Shown here piece by piece: positions 1-6,605 of a stretch of DNA of 7,987 nucleotides (position 1 is the stretch's first letter; each line of letters starts with the position of its first letter). The position numbers were made by a program, and so were the translations under genes. The stretch covers positions 1-7,987 of the forward strand of contig JAGGYV010000296.1 in assembly GCA_021162325.1 (NCBI GenBank), given 5' to 3'. The stretch comes from Desulfobacteraceae bacterium. GTDB lineage: Bacteria; Desulfobacterota; Desulfobacteria; Desulfobacterales; Desulfosalsimonadaceae. Below the pieces are notes generated by a model. The model saw only the letters and a list, made by a program, of their open reading frames with translations, was not told the origin of the DNA and did no database searches.

Positions 1-764
1 ATGATTTTTATGATGTCGTCTTCCGGCATATGGCCATAAATTTTTGACGCATCAGCCTCGCTTCTCATTTGATCAATCGCATAACCGACTGAATAGGAAG
101 AGTTGAGCACCAGGGAATTCACCAGAGCATCGTCAGCAAATGCTACCATCGCCGGATTCAACGGACGATGCCCAAAGGTTGAACGCGCTCCCATCAGGCC
201 AAATGCCAGAATCAATATAGCGACTCCCGGCCGCCAGAACCACCTGGGATAAACAACCGATTGGGCCGCCCTGCCGAATATCCGCCAGCTGATCAGAAAT
301 GTCCCCAAAAGGCCTGTTAAACAAATGACCACAGCAAACAAGTGCCCCTGGAACAGCATGGAAAAGACTTCTTTGGGATAGCTTAAGTATTCAACAAACA
401 GACGATTCGGCCTGAATCCGTATTCTGATATAAACTGAGGCGTTGCTAACTCCATAAAAACCAGCAGCATCAGGGAAAATGAAAGCCATATCTGAACCAC
501 TCGATTCCAGATATGTCCGATTTTATGCGGGCCGGAAAGAAACGTCGAAAAAAGTGCGAACGCACCTACCATTATGACAATGGTTGCAATATCAATCCTG
601 AGCCCCTGGAGCATAACAGGGATCCATCCATTGGCAGAGCTGATCCTATCAGCCTGCCAGAGACATAGCCCCAGGCGACTGATAAACAATACACCCAATG
701 AAATGATAATGTACAAAAAAAATGGGTAAAAAATCCCCGGAAACCTTTTAACGCGAAATATCAT
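1..764 (-). CDS. LtaS-like sulfatase/phosphoglycerol transferase, N-terminal membrane part (partial)
   Basis: The gene is open at the left edge; 254 codons are visible, reading leftward from the ATG at 764. The visible part is hydrophobic, with about five membrane segments (residues near 10-30, 55-75, 90-107, 140-160 and 179-193). It then has a stretch starting RSTFGHRPLNPAMVAFADD and continuing through VNSLVLNSSYSVGYAI (residues 194-230). That stretch is what I know from the linker of the LTA synthase family in proteobacteria, just before the periplasmic alkaline-phosphatase-type domain. Family members transfer glycerol phosphate or related head groups onto glycans or lipids outside the inner membrane. 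The catalytic Thr and metal ligands lie beyond the window, so activity and substrate cannot be judged. An in-frame TGA lies a few codons upstream of 764; a TTG four codons upstream is the only alternative start. No strong ribosome binding site is visible. It is divergent from the phosphoethanolamine transferase gene. Confidence 0.8.
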   Translation of the reverse strand, partial: MIFRVKRFPGIFYPFFLYIIISLGVLFISRLGLCLWQADRISSANGWIPVMLQGLRIDIATIVIMVGAFALFSTFLSGPHKIGHIWNRVVQIWLSFSLMLLVFMELATPQFISEYGFRPNRLFVEYLSYPKEVFSMLFQGHLFAVVICLTGLLGTFLISWRIFGRAAQSVVYPRWFWRPGVAILILAFGLMGARSTFGHRPLNPAMVAFADDALVNSLVLNSSYSVGYAIDQMRSEADASKIYGHMPEDDIIKI

Positions 765-791
765 GCCAGTATCCAATCCCAATAAGATTCA

Positions 792-848
792 TTGATAAAT
801 TTCAAACAAAACCGGAATAATTCCAGATTTACGCAGTCAATTTATCAA
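792..848. promoter_or_regulatory. Nested inverted repeat between the two divergent transferase genes
   Basis: TTGATAAATT at 792-801 is repeated as its exact reverse complement AATTTATCAA at 839-848. Inside lies a second palindrome, GGAATAATTCC (814-824), centred within one base of the outer pair's centre. The structure sits 28-84 bases upstream of the LtaS-like start and 61-117 bases upstream of the -35 proposed for the phosphoethanolamine transferase. It could be a dimeric-regulator operator pair or a folded leader of the leftward transcript. The symmetry is seen directly; the function is inferred. Confidence 0.4.
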
Positions 849-908
849 TTAAATAATTACGGGAAAATGACCGGCGGATTATTTATTGGTAATGTTTCAT
901 AAAATCGA

Positions 909-937
909 TTGGCAGGAAATGAGGATTGAATTACTAT
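909..937 (+). promoter_or_regulatory. Candidate sigma70-type promoter for the phosphoethanolamine transferase
   Basis: TTGGCA at 909-914 (five of six consensus bases) is followed by a 17-base spacer and TACTAT at 932-937 (four of six). This would start transcription near 944, leaving a leader of roughly 39 bases before the TTG start codon at 983. It is the best -35/-10 pair I find in this spacer on the plus strand. Confidence 0.45.
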
Positions 938-970
938 CCGTTTAGATAAAGCATCTTTACAGACTCTCTT

Positions 971-985
971 AAGGATTGATTTTTG
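971..985 (+). promoter_or_regulatory. Ribosome binding site that decides a TTG start
   Basis: AAGGA at 971-975 lies seven bases before TTG at 983-985. The next in-frame ATG (1001) has only an A-rich stretch before it and no Shine-Dalgarno match at a suitable distance. The TTG is therefore the better start, and it keeps the basic MKRIKK tail in front of the first membrane helix. Confidence 0.6.
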
Positions 986-2578
986 AAACGCATAAAAAAA
1001 ATGACAACCGCCAGGCTGGTTATTTCAACGTCTGTTTTTCTGACGCTGTTTTATAATGTTGCCTTTTTTAGAAATGTTGCCGCCATTTATCCTTTTTCAT
1101 CGGCCAACATTACTTTTATCGGCTCTGTTGCCTTAATATTCACAAGTTTAATGGTTGTATTGATCACGCTGATCAGCTCAAGATATACGACCAAAGCGGT
1201 TTTGATACTTATTCTGACCGTGTCTTCCCTGGCCGCCTATTTTATGAACGCCTACAACATCATCATTGATGCCGACATGATTCAAAATATTATCGAAACG
1301 GATGTCAGTGAATCCATGGATCTATTCAGTTTTAAATTACTCGCATATTTTCTATTGCTGGGTATATTGCCGTCCATATGCATCTATAAAATTAATATTG
1401 AATATGGCTCGCTGAAAACCGAATTTTTTACAAAGCTAAAGGTCATGTGTATTTCACTTGCTGTTATTGCTGCGATGTTTTTCAATTTCAGCAAGCATTA
1501 CACTTCTTTTTGCAGAGAGCACAAACCAATAAGATATTATGCGAATCCGGCCGGATGGATTTATGCTGCCGGTAAATCCATCAAGAGTATATTTAATGAC
1601 GGTCAAATCGTGGTAGCGCCCATCGGAACGGATGCAGAAATACCATCAACCGATATCGACAGAGAGTTAATTATACTGGTGGTCGGGGAAGCGCTCCGGG
1701 CGGACAGACTGTCGCTCAACGGGTACCATAGAGAGACCAACCCCCTTCTTGCCAAAGAAGAGGTGATCAGTTTTACCCATATGTATTCATGTGGCACCTG
1801 CACGGCGGTATCTGTTCCCTGTATGTTTTCTATTTTTGACAGAGATGAATACAGTAATAAAAAGGGGCGGGCTTCCGAAAATCTGCTTGATGTTTTACAC
1901 CATGCCGGCGTCAATATATTATGGCGGGACAATAATTCCAGTTCAAAAGGCACGGCCCTGCGGGTGCCGTATGAAAATTTTCGGCATTCGGACAAAAATT
2001 CAATCTGTGACGATGGGGAGTGCAGGGATGAGGGAATGCTGGTTGGTTTACAGGAATATATCAACCGCACACAAACCGGGGATATTTTCATTATTCTCCA
2101 CCAAATGGGAAGCCATGGCCCGGCTTATTATAAAAGATATCCCAAATCGTTTGAGAAATTCACACCCGTCTGTCAAACCAACCAGCTGGAAGAATGCACT
2201 GTCGAAGAAATCGGCAATGCCTATGATAATGCGGTGCTGTATACGGATTATTTTTTATCAAAAACGATTAACCTGCTGAAACAAAACACATCGCATTTTG
2301 AAACAGCCATGGTATACTTTAGTGATCATGGTGAATCTCTTGGGGAGAAGGGGTTATATCTGCACGGACTGCCCTATTATATGGCGCCGGATGCGCAAAA
2401 ACATATTGGCGCAATGATGTGGTTTGGCGACAGTTTTGAAATTGATAAAGATTCGTTAAAGAAAAAATCCGTCCATGCGTTTTCCCAGGACAATCTTTTT
2501 CACACCATTTTAGGACTCATGGAAATTGAAACAGACATTTATGATAAAAGTATGGATATTGTCAATTATGACAAATAG
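983..2578 (+). CDS. eptA: EptA/MCR-family phosphoethanolamine transferase
   Basis: A 531-residue inner-membrane enzyme of the alkaline-phosphatase superfamily. The family moves phosphoethanolamine from phosphatidylethanolamine to lipid A in the periplasm, which lowers surface charge and gives cationic peptide/polymyxin resistance. About five N-terminal helices (near residues 11-30, 43-66, 71-91, 116-137, 152-168) precede the periplasmic domain. Aligned by eye to MCR-1/EptA: metal ligand Glu236 (VVGEALRAD), catalytic Thr274 (CGTCTAVSVPC), Asp448-His449 (SDHGES), and substrate-site His378 (GSHGP) and His461 (YLHGLPY). Cys270/280, 342/347 and 397/405 match the three conserved disulfides. All catalytic residues are present and length is near the usual 540, so it should be active. 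Cys273 beside the nucleophile, where Ala or Ser is usual, is slightly odd. The acceptor could be a different lipid or glycan; EptA, EptB-like and MCR enzymes are hard to separate by motif alone. It converges on the sensor-kinase gene. Confidence 0.93.
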   Translation: MKRIKKMTTARLVISTSVFLTLFYNVAFFRNVAAIYPFSSANITFIGSVALIFTSLMVVLITLISSRYTTKAVLILILTVSSLAAYFMNAYNIIIDADMIQNIIETDVSESMDLFSFKLLAYFLLLGILPSICIYKINIEYGSLKTEFFTKLKVMCISLAVIAAMFFNFSKHYTSFCREHKPIRYYANPAGWIYAAGKSIKSIFNDGQIVVAPIGTDAEIPSTDIDRELIILVVGEALRADRLSLNGYHRETNPLLAKEEVISFTHMYSCGTCTAVSVPCMFSIFDRDEYSNKKGRASENLLDVLHHAGVNILWRDNNSSSKGTALRVPYENFRHSDKNSICDDGECRDEGMLVGLQEYINRTQTGDIFIILHQMGSHGPAYYKRYPKSFEKFTPVCQTNQLEECTVEEIGNAYDNAVLYTDYFLSKTINLLKQNTSHFETAMVYFSDHGESLGEKGLYLHGLPYYMAPDAQKHIGAMMWFGDSFEIDKDSLKKKSVHAFSQDNLFHTILGLMEIETDIYDKSMDIVNYDK

Positions 2579-2747
2579 TTTTATTCCTTGTTTCGTACCT
2601 TCTCTATAAATTCGGACGATGATGTAGCGGAGGTGTTTTTGTTCTGCATAAAAATATAACGATATTCGCAGGAAATTACCTTGGCGAAACGCCCTTCAAA
2701 CAACAAAATTTCTTTTCAACATTGACGGCTATAACAAATTTACCGTG

Positions 2748-4148
2748 CTACGATACAGGTAAAATTACCTGAAATTCACTGCCCTGATTTAAAACGCTTT
2801 TAACATGAATATCACCGCCATAAGAATTTGCAATTGCCATTGCAAGGCTCAGCCCCAGACCGATCCCGGACGCTGATCTGCTCCTGTCGCAACGATAGAA
2901 CCGATCGAATATTTTAGAAATTCCTGCTTCGGAAATGCCAATGCCCGTATCCACAAATCTAATATGGATAAATTGTTTATCCGATTCTAAAGAAACAAAA
3001 ACAGACCCGGCCGGTTCGGTATATTTTATTGAATTTTCAAGTATATTGGTTATCAGCCGTTGAAATTGTCGTTTATCCCCTTCATATTCCAGGGTATCCG
3101 GAAAGTTCATTGTCAGATGAATATTTTTTTCCGCAGCCAGGGGCCTGAACAGTTCACAGGCCTCTTGAATTAATTTAACAAGATCAATTTTTTCATAATT
3201 ATTTTGTAAAACACCGGACTCGGTTTCCGTTATATCCAGCATGGTATTAATCATATCAATGAGATTGTCACATTCCTCAATGGTGTTGGCAGCCATCTCT
3301 TCGTACTTGGAAACAGAAGATTTCCCCACAAGGGTCATTTCAGCAATACCCCTTATCCTGGCAAGGGGGCTTCTCAGATCATGGGCGATATTATCCGTTA
3401 TTTCTTTCATACCTTTAATTAAGGACTGAATTCGATTGAGCATGCTGTTAAACGTTTCTGCCAGCCGGTTTATTTCATACAATCGGTTTTTAACCCGGAC
3501 TCTTTTGTCATAGGCGCCTTTTGTTATATCGATGGCCGTCAGCGTTACTTCCTCTACCCCCTTTAATGCATTTTTTGCAAGAAGCCATCCAATAACCGTT
3601 GACATTAAAAACAGCGGAAAAATCAATAACAGCAGCAACTTTCTGAGGATACCGAGATATTCTTCGTTTTCTTCCAGAGAAATCCCGACCTGTAAAATCA
3701 TTGCCGGTCCGATCAGGCCGTATATTGTTCGAATCTTATACTGGAAATCCGGGTGAGCCAGTGTCGACAAAACATTTTTTTTGTTGTTTTGCAGGATATT
3801 AAATATATTTGCGGCAGGTTTGATACGATTCCAGGATGGCTCGCCTTCAAAGGCAAGCACCCGGCCATTTTCAGATAATAAACGGAAAAAAATATCTTCA
3901 TCCTCTGATTCGACTTCCACCTTCATATATTTTTTAACCTGATCCCCCCCCCCGTCAGTCATTATTGAGCTAAACTCTTTAATTTCTTCCGCAAGCTCGC
4001 GGTCAGTGTCATCCTGGGTAATCACGGAAATTTTATAATAAAAAACAGACAGCGCCAGCACTGAGGATACAGTAAAAATCAATGCATACCAGGCAGTTAA
4101 CCTGAAAGCAAGCGTACCGCTCAGATCAGAGAGTCTCTTTAAGAACAT
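2748..4148 (-). CDS. Two-component sensor histidine kinase (HAMP-HisKA-HATPase_c)
   Basis: A 466-residue inner-membrane kinase. Membrane helix 1 spans about residues 15-37, a periplasmic sensor region 38-165, helix 2 about 166-190, and HAMP about 190-243. The HisKA H-box HDLRSPLAR carries the phospho-acceptor His256. The ATPase domain follows, with N-box NILENSIKY (Asn368, Asn372), G1 DTGIGI (Asp400), F-box IFDRFYR and G2 GIGLGLSLA. All motifs are intact. Its layout is like CusS, PmrB and QseC; the signal cannot be read from the short sensor region, which is rich in acidic residues (near 75-85, ESEDEDIF) and might bind cations. The start ATG lies inside the upstream regulator gene (23-base overlap), so the two are almost certainly co-translated. 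A ten-G tract encodes Gly66-68, so the reading frame depends on the tract length. No convincing terminator is visible in the 169 bases to the convergent eptA end. Confidence 0.95.
   Translation of the reverse strand: MFLKRLSDLSGTLAFRLTAWYALIFTVSSVLALSVFYYKISVITQDDTDRELAEEIKEFSSIMTDGGGDQVKKYMKVEVESEDEDIFFRLLSENGRVLAFEGEPSWNRIKPAANIFNILQNNKKNVLSTLAHPDFQYKIRTIYGLIGPAMILQVGISLEENEEYLGILRKLLLLLIFPLFLMSTVIGWLLAKNALKGVEEVTLTAIDITKGAYDKRVRVKNRLYEINRLAETFNSMLNRIQSLIKGMKEITDNIAHDLRSPLARIRGIAEMTLVGKSSVSKYEEMAANTIEECDNLIDMINTMLDITETESGVLQNNYEKIDLVKLIQEACELFRPLAAEKNIHLTMNFPDTLEYEGDKRQFQRLITNILENSIKYTEPAGSVFVSLESDKQFIHIRFVDTGIGISEAGISKIFDRFYRCDRSRSASGIGLGLSLAMAIANSYGGDIHVKSVLNQGSEFQVILPVS
3944..3953 (-). 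repeat. Homopolymeric tract of ten G (coding strand) inside the sensor-kinase gene
   Basis: Ten consecutive C on the plus strand are ten G in the kinase reading direction, spelling Gly66-Gly68 plus the first base of Asp69 in the periplasmic sensor domain. With nine G the frame reads ATC AGG TTA AAA AAT ATA TGA; with eleven G it reads GGA TCA GGT TAA. Both one-base slips therefore end the protein within seven codons of the tract. Only the ten-G (or plus/minus three) form makes the full kinase. This is the geometry of a slipped-strand contingency locus. Confidence 0.85.
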
Positions 4149-4803
4149 ATCCGACCCCCCGAATGGTATGAATTAATTTGTTTTCAAAGTCTCTGTCCAC
4201 CTTATCCCTTAAACAGCAAATCCGTGCCTCCACCACATTGGTCCGGGGATTAAAGTTATAGTCCCATACATGTTCCATGATCATGGTTTTTGATACCACC
4301 TGGCCGGCATTCCGCATCAGATATTCGAGCAGGGAAAACTCCAGCGGCTGAATTTCTATCTCCTCACCGGCTCTTTCGACTTTACGGGTGTGAATGTTCA
4401 GCACCAAATCACCGACCTCAAGCTTTGTCGGGCTTGAAGCGCCGCTGGAACGCCGGAGAAGGGCCTGGACCCGGGCAAGGAGTTCTGAAAAAGCAAACGG
4501 TTTGGTCAAATAATCATCCCCACCAATTTTTAAACCTTTTACCCGGTCATCCACGGTTCTTTTGGCGCTTAATATTAAAACAGATGTATTGATGCCGTTC
4601 TTCCGCATTTCTTCAATCAGCGTCAACCCGTCAATCCTGGGAAGCATGATATCAATCACAGCCACATCATAAGGCTCATTTAAGGCCATGTGCAGTCCGT
4701 CCTCACCGTTGCTCATGTGGTCAACAGCAAAACCAGCTTCTTTAAGGCCGCTTGAAACAAACAATGCAATTTTTTCATCATCTTCGACAAGTAATAAGCG
4801 CAT
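4126..4803 (-). CDS. OmpR/PhoB-family response regulator
   Basis: A DNA-binding response regulator, 225 residues from the ATG at 4803. The receiver domain (about 1-115) begins MRLLLVEDDEK with acidic Asp8-Asp9, phospho-acceptor Asp51 (AVIDIMLPRIDG), switch Ser79 (ILSAKR) and Lys101 (YLTKPF). The C-terminal winged helix (about 126-222) ends with the typical IHTIRGVGYVLKE and carries VWDYNFNPRTNVVEARI in the recognition-helix region. This is closest in look to the CusR/PmrA/QseB group. I chose 4803 because AAAAGGA ends only two bases before an upstream in-frame ATG at 4812, too close to serve it, but stands 11 bases before 4803; the alternative adds three residues (MIK). Its end overlaps the kinase start by 23 bases, making the kinase its partner. 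Targets are unknown; the adjacent eptA and LtaS-like genes are the obvious candidates by analogy with PmrAB. Confidence 0.95.
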   Translation of the reverse strand: MRLLLVEDDEKIALFVSSGLKEAGFAVDHMSNGEDGLHMALNEPYDVAVIDIMLPRIDGLTLIEEMRKNGINTSVLILSAKRTVDDRVKGLKIGGDDYLTKPFAFSELLARVQALLRRSSGASSPTKLEVGDLVLNIHTRKVERAGEEIEIQPLEFSLLEYLMRNAGQVVSKTMIMEHVWDYNFNPRTNVVEARICCLRDKVDRDFENKLIHTIRGVGYVLKETL

Positions 4804-4880
4804 CTTAATCATGATCCTTTTATTGTTTTGACCAGTTCAAATTCTGATTATTTTTTAATTTTATCTATAAAACAAGGATA

Positions 4881-4909
4881 ATAATCTTAGATGTTAACAT
4901 AAAAGTCAC
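4881..4909 (-). promoter_or_regulatory. Candidate promoter of the regulator-kinase pair, with a palindrome in its spacer
   Basis: Read leftward, GTGACT (4909-4904) and GATTAT (4886-4881) are separated by 17 bases; each matches four of six sigma70 consensus bases. The spacer contains the perfect ten-base palindrome ATGTTAACAT (4891-4900), which a repressor or the regulator itself could use. The match is moderate and the region is AT-rich, so chance is a real possibility. If real, the pair can be transcribed separately from the small membrane-protein gene upstream. Confidence 0.28.
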
Positions 4910-4955
4910 TTGAAAGCAGGATCAACGATTTTCTGAAAGACAAATTTTTTTTTAT

Positions 4956-4969
4956 GCCTTTTCAAAGGC
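4956..4969. other. Short hairpin between the small membrane-protein gene and the regulator gene
   Basis: GCCTT-TTCA-AAGGC is a perfect five-base stem with a four-base loop (six-base stem if the loop is two). A nine-T run (4945-4953) lies beside it, but on the leftward transcript this run reads as A. It is therefore not a standard intrinsic terminator for the minus-strand genes. It might attenuate or stabilise the transcript joining them. Confidence 0.3.
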
Positions 4970-5017
4970 GCCGGTTCTGATACCACATATGACTGCAATA
5001 TTTCAGCACATGCGCAT

Positions 5018-5233
5018 TTATATGAGAAGAAGAAGCAAAAAACCCGCAATAGCCATCAGCAACAGGTCCAAAAGAACCACATAAAACGTTGTGCCGAAAA
5101 TAAAATCAGAAAATCCGAAACAATGATCAATAATCCTATTTATAAGAACTTTTTGAAATTCATCATCAGCAATAAAAACCAAAAAAACCGCAACAACGGA
5201 CAACAATAGCCATTTTTTGAAAATAATTTTCAT
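5018..5233 (-). CDS. Small two-helix membrane protein, unknown function
   Basis: Seventy-one residues from the ATG at 5233, which has a GGGGA ribosome binding site eight bases or so upstream; a TTG six codons earlier lacks one. The basic start (MKIIFKKW) leads into a hydrophobic helix (about 7-21). A short amphipathic loop follows, with acidic ADDEFQ and one Cys (DHCFGFSDF), then a long hydrophobic helix (about 50-71) that ends the protein in LLLLLI with no cytoplasmic tail. Such an organisation suits a small inner-membrane protein with both ends on one side. I do not recognise a family. It lies between the DUF3187 gene (151 bases upstream) and the regulator gene (214 bases downstream), all on one strand. 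It could be an accessory to the kinase, like the small membrane regulators of other sensor kinases, but that is a guess from position. Confidence 0.6.
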   Translation of the reverse strand: MKIIFKKWLLLSVVAVFLVFIADDEFQKVLINRIIDHCFGFSDFIFGTTFYVVLLDLLLMAIAGFLLLLLI

Positions 5234-5313
5234 ATTATTTTCCCCAACCAAAACCTATTTTTCACGACTACCAATCCAAATATTAACTAAAATAAATATC
5301 ATATGAAAATTAG

Positions 5314-5366
5314 CTGGATATTACGGAAAGATTACTATTTGGTAATGTTTGACTGGATATTAAGGA
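5314..5366. repeat. Direct repeat upstream of the small membrane-protein gene
   Basis: CTGGATATTACGGA (5314-5327) recurs as CTGGATATTAAGGA (5353-5366), 13 of 14 bases alike, with starts 39 bases apart, close to four helical turns. OmpR-family regulators bind direct repeats, though usually with about 10-11 base spacing, so this would have to be two separate sites. The location, 80-135 bases upstream of the 5233 start, fits a control region. Between the copies is TTGGTAATGTTT (5339-5350), also found at 886-897 upstream of eptA. Confidence 0.4.
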
Positions 5367-5389
5367 TTTAGATAGCTGGAGCATCTAAA
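5367..5389 (-). other. Hairpin spanning the stop codon of the DUF3187 gene
   Basis: TTTAGAT (5367-5373) and ATCTAAA (5383-5389) form a perfect seven-base stem around a nine-base loop. The stop codon of the outer-membrane protein gene (5385-5387) lies in the stem. No T run follows on the leftward transcript, so I would not call it an intrinsic terminator; it could be an RNA-processing or stabilising element. Confidence 0.35.
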
Positions 5390-6425
5390 TATTTATTGAA
5401 TAACCGAACAACAACCCAAGATCATTACTATTGTCCATGGAAATAATATTTTCCACCAGACCGAATTGAAAGACGGAAGTATTATTCAACTGCCACTTAA
5501 AACCAATGTTTAATTCATGAATCGGGTCTTTAAAAGAACCTAAATTTTTAATAACGCCTTCATGAATATTATACTGGAGATAAATCGAAATGTTGGGTTT
5601 CAGATTCCATGCAATGGAAATCAGCCCGGAAAATGCGCTTGACTTAAAAGTTTTTTCAATATCACCCATCATAAATTTATTCTGGTTGTATTGCTCATAT
5701 CCAACATGGCCGTAAATCAGCCAGTCGTCACCCAATCGTTTTGACAAACCAATCTGCAAACCAAAATCTAATGGTTTTTCTGAATTTCGCGGCCCATTAA
5801 CACCATACCGTAAAATACCGCCAAAACTAACTGCGGGCAACCATTGCGGGTCGCCATTTGTCAGAATATGATTAAATCCGATACCGATGCCGGTGTTTTC
5901 AAAATCCCGATTCATGCTGTCGCTTGAATAGAGAATCTCGCCGTCTGAGTCTTTTAAAATATAATATGTTTTATTTCTAGGCCATTCATCTCTGCCATTC
6001 TGGCCAATGTTGAGCAGGTCATGCGCATTTTCAATAAACCCGTCCATCATCCCGCCCCAGTAGTAACGATGATCTATGAATCCGATGATGCCGAAATATT
6101 CATTGAAACCATAAGTCACACTGATGTGTCCGTCAAAAAGTTCATAGTCAAAAAGATATTCATCCTCATTCAGCCACACATTGTTGGTACCGGCAATCAT
6201 ATTGATTCCCCATCCGGGTTTAATCAATGCAGGGCCGAGGATCGGCATACTCAGCCGAATGCTTTTCCCGGGGGACGACGAACGATAATCCAAAGGCCCC
6301 AGCCCGTGGTTGTAATCAGATGGCATCATATCCGCTGTCGCCGGATTTATCGTAAAAAACAACATCCACAGGAAACAACAAAAAATGACGCCCAGAATCA
6401 ATCTGTTTTCTGTTTTTTGAACCAT
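5385..6425 (-). CDS. DUF3187-type outer-membrane beta-barrel protein
   Basis: 346 residues. A basic N-terminus and hydrophobic segment (about 8-26) followed by Ala29-Thr30-Ala31 just before Asp32 form a clear Sec signal peptide, so the mature protein leaves the cytoplasm. The mature part starts with GLGPLDYRSSSPGKS and has WGGMMDGFIENAHDLLNIG (about 123-141) followed by a conserved RDEWPRN. This matches my memory of the DUF3187 family, whose members share a GPL...R start and a G..D.FIE..H segment. The rest alternates hydrophobic and polar residues in strands typical of a barrel (for example WLIYGHVGYEQYN, ISIYLQYNIHE, HELNIGFKWQL, LGLLFGYSINI). The family's function is unknown; lipid or small-molecule passage across the outer membrane would be a guess. 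No good ribosome binding site is visible, only an AAAGAA-like stretch before the ATG. It could head the minus-strand block that leads to the two-component genes. Confidence 0.75.
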   Translation of the reverse strand: MVQKTENRLILGVIFCCFLWMLFFTINPATADMMPSDYNHGLGPLDYRSSSPGKSIRLSMPILGPALIKPGWGINMIAGTNNVWLNEDEYLFDYELFDGHISVTYGFNEYFGIIGFIDHRYYWGGMMDGFIENAHDLLNIGQNGRDEWPRNKTYYILKDSDGEILYSSDSMNRDFENTGIGIGFNHILTNGDPQWLPAVSFGGILRYGVNGPRNSEKPLDFGLQIGLSKRLGDDWLIYGHVGYEQYNQNKFMMGDIEKTFKSSAFSGLISIAWNLKPNISIYLQYNIHEGVIKNLGSFKDPIHELNIGFKWQLNNTSVFQFGLVENIISMDNSNDLGLLFGYSINI

Positions 6426-6556
6426 GATAATTCTTTATTTTTTTCAAGGTACAATTTCGAAAACTATATATGATTTTTATATTTATGGGAAATTATTTTT
6501 GGGTGTGGGTGTTAGGGCTCGTCCTAAAATAACTGCTACATTTTGGTGCCGATCCC

Positions 6557-6592
6557 TTCTCGTTCCCACGCAGGCGCGAGGAAACGAGAGAA
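6557..6592. repeat. REP-like imperfect palindrome downstream of the iron-sulfur gene
   Basis: CTCGTTCCCACGC (6559-6571) pairs with GCGAGGAAACGAG (6576-6588) at 11 of 13 positions across a four-base AGGC loop; TTCT/AGAA extend it at the edges with a two-base slip. It resembles a degraded copy of the CTCGTTCCCACGC palindromes scattered between genes in many environmental bacteria. It starts 14-18 bases beyond the stop of the iron-sulfur gene, so it could also act as a transcript-end hairpin, although no T run follows. The preceding stretch (6500-6556) is not coding and may be remnant mobile DNA. Confidence 0.5.
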
Positions 6593-6605
6593 TTCAGTCA
6601 TTCAT

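Noticed and set aside
971..982. PmrA box (CTTAA-type half sites) upstream of eptA
   Set aside because: A single CTTAAG near 968 has no second half-site at the expected spacing and overlaps the ribosome binding site.
1603..2279. Open frames of 162 codons on both strands inside the eptA coding region
   Set aside because: They are out-of-frame shadows of a gene with full-length conserved motifs and have no membrane, domain or ribosome-binding-site support.
2683..2693. GGCG-AAA-CGCC hairpin between the convergent eptA and kinase genes as a terminator
   Set aside because: Only a four-base stem and no T run on either strand, so I would not call a terminator from it.
4945..4969. T9 run plus GCCTT hairpin as an intrinsic terminator
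   Set aside because: On the plus strand the T run precedes the hairpin, and on the minus strand it reads as A after the hairpin; neither order fits.
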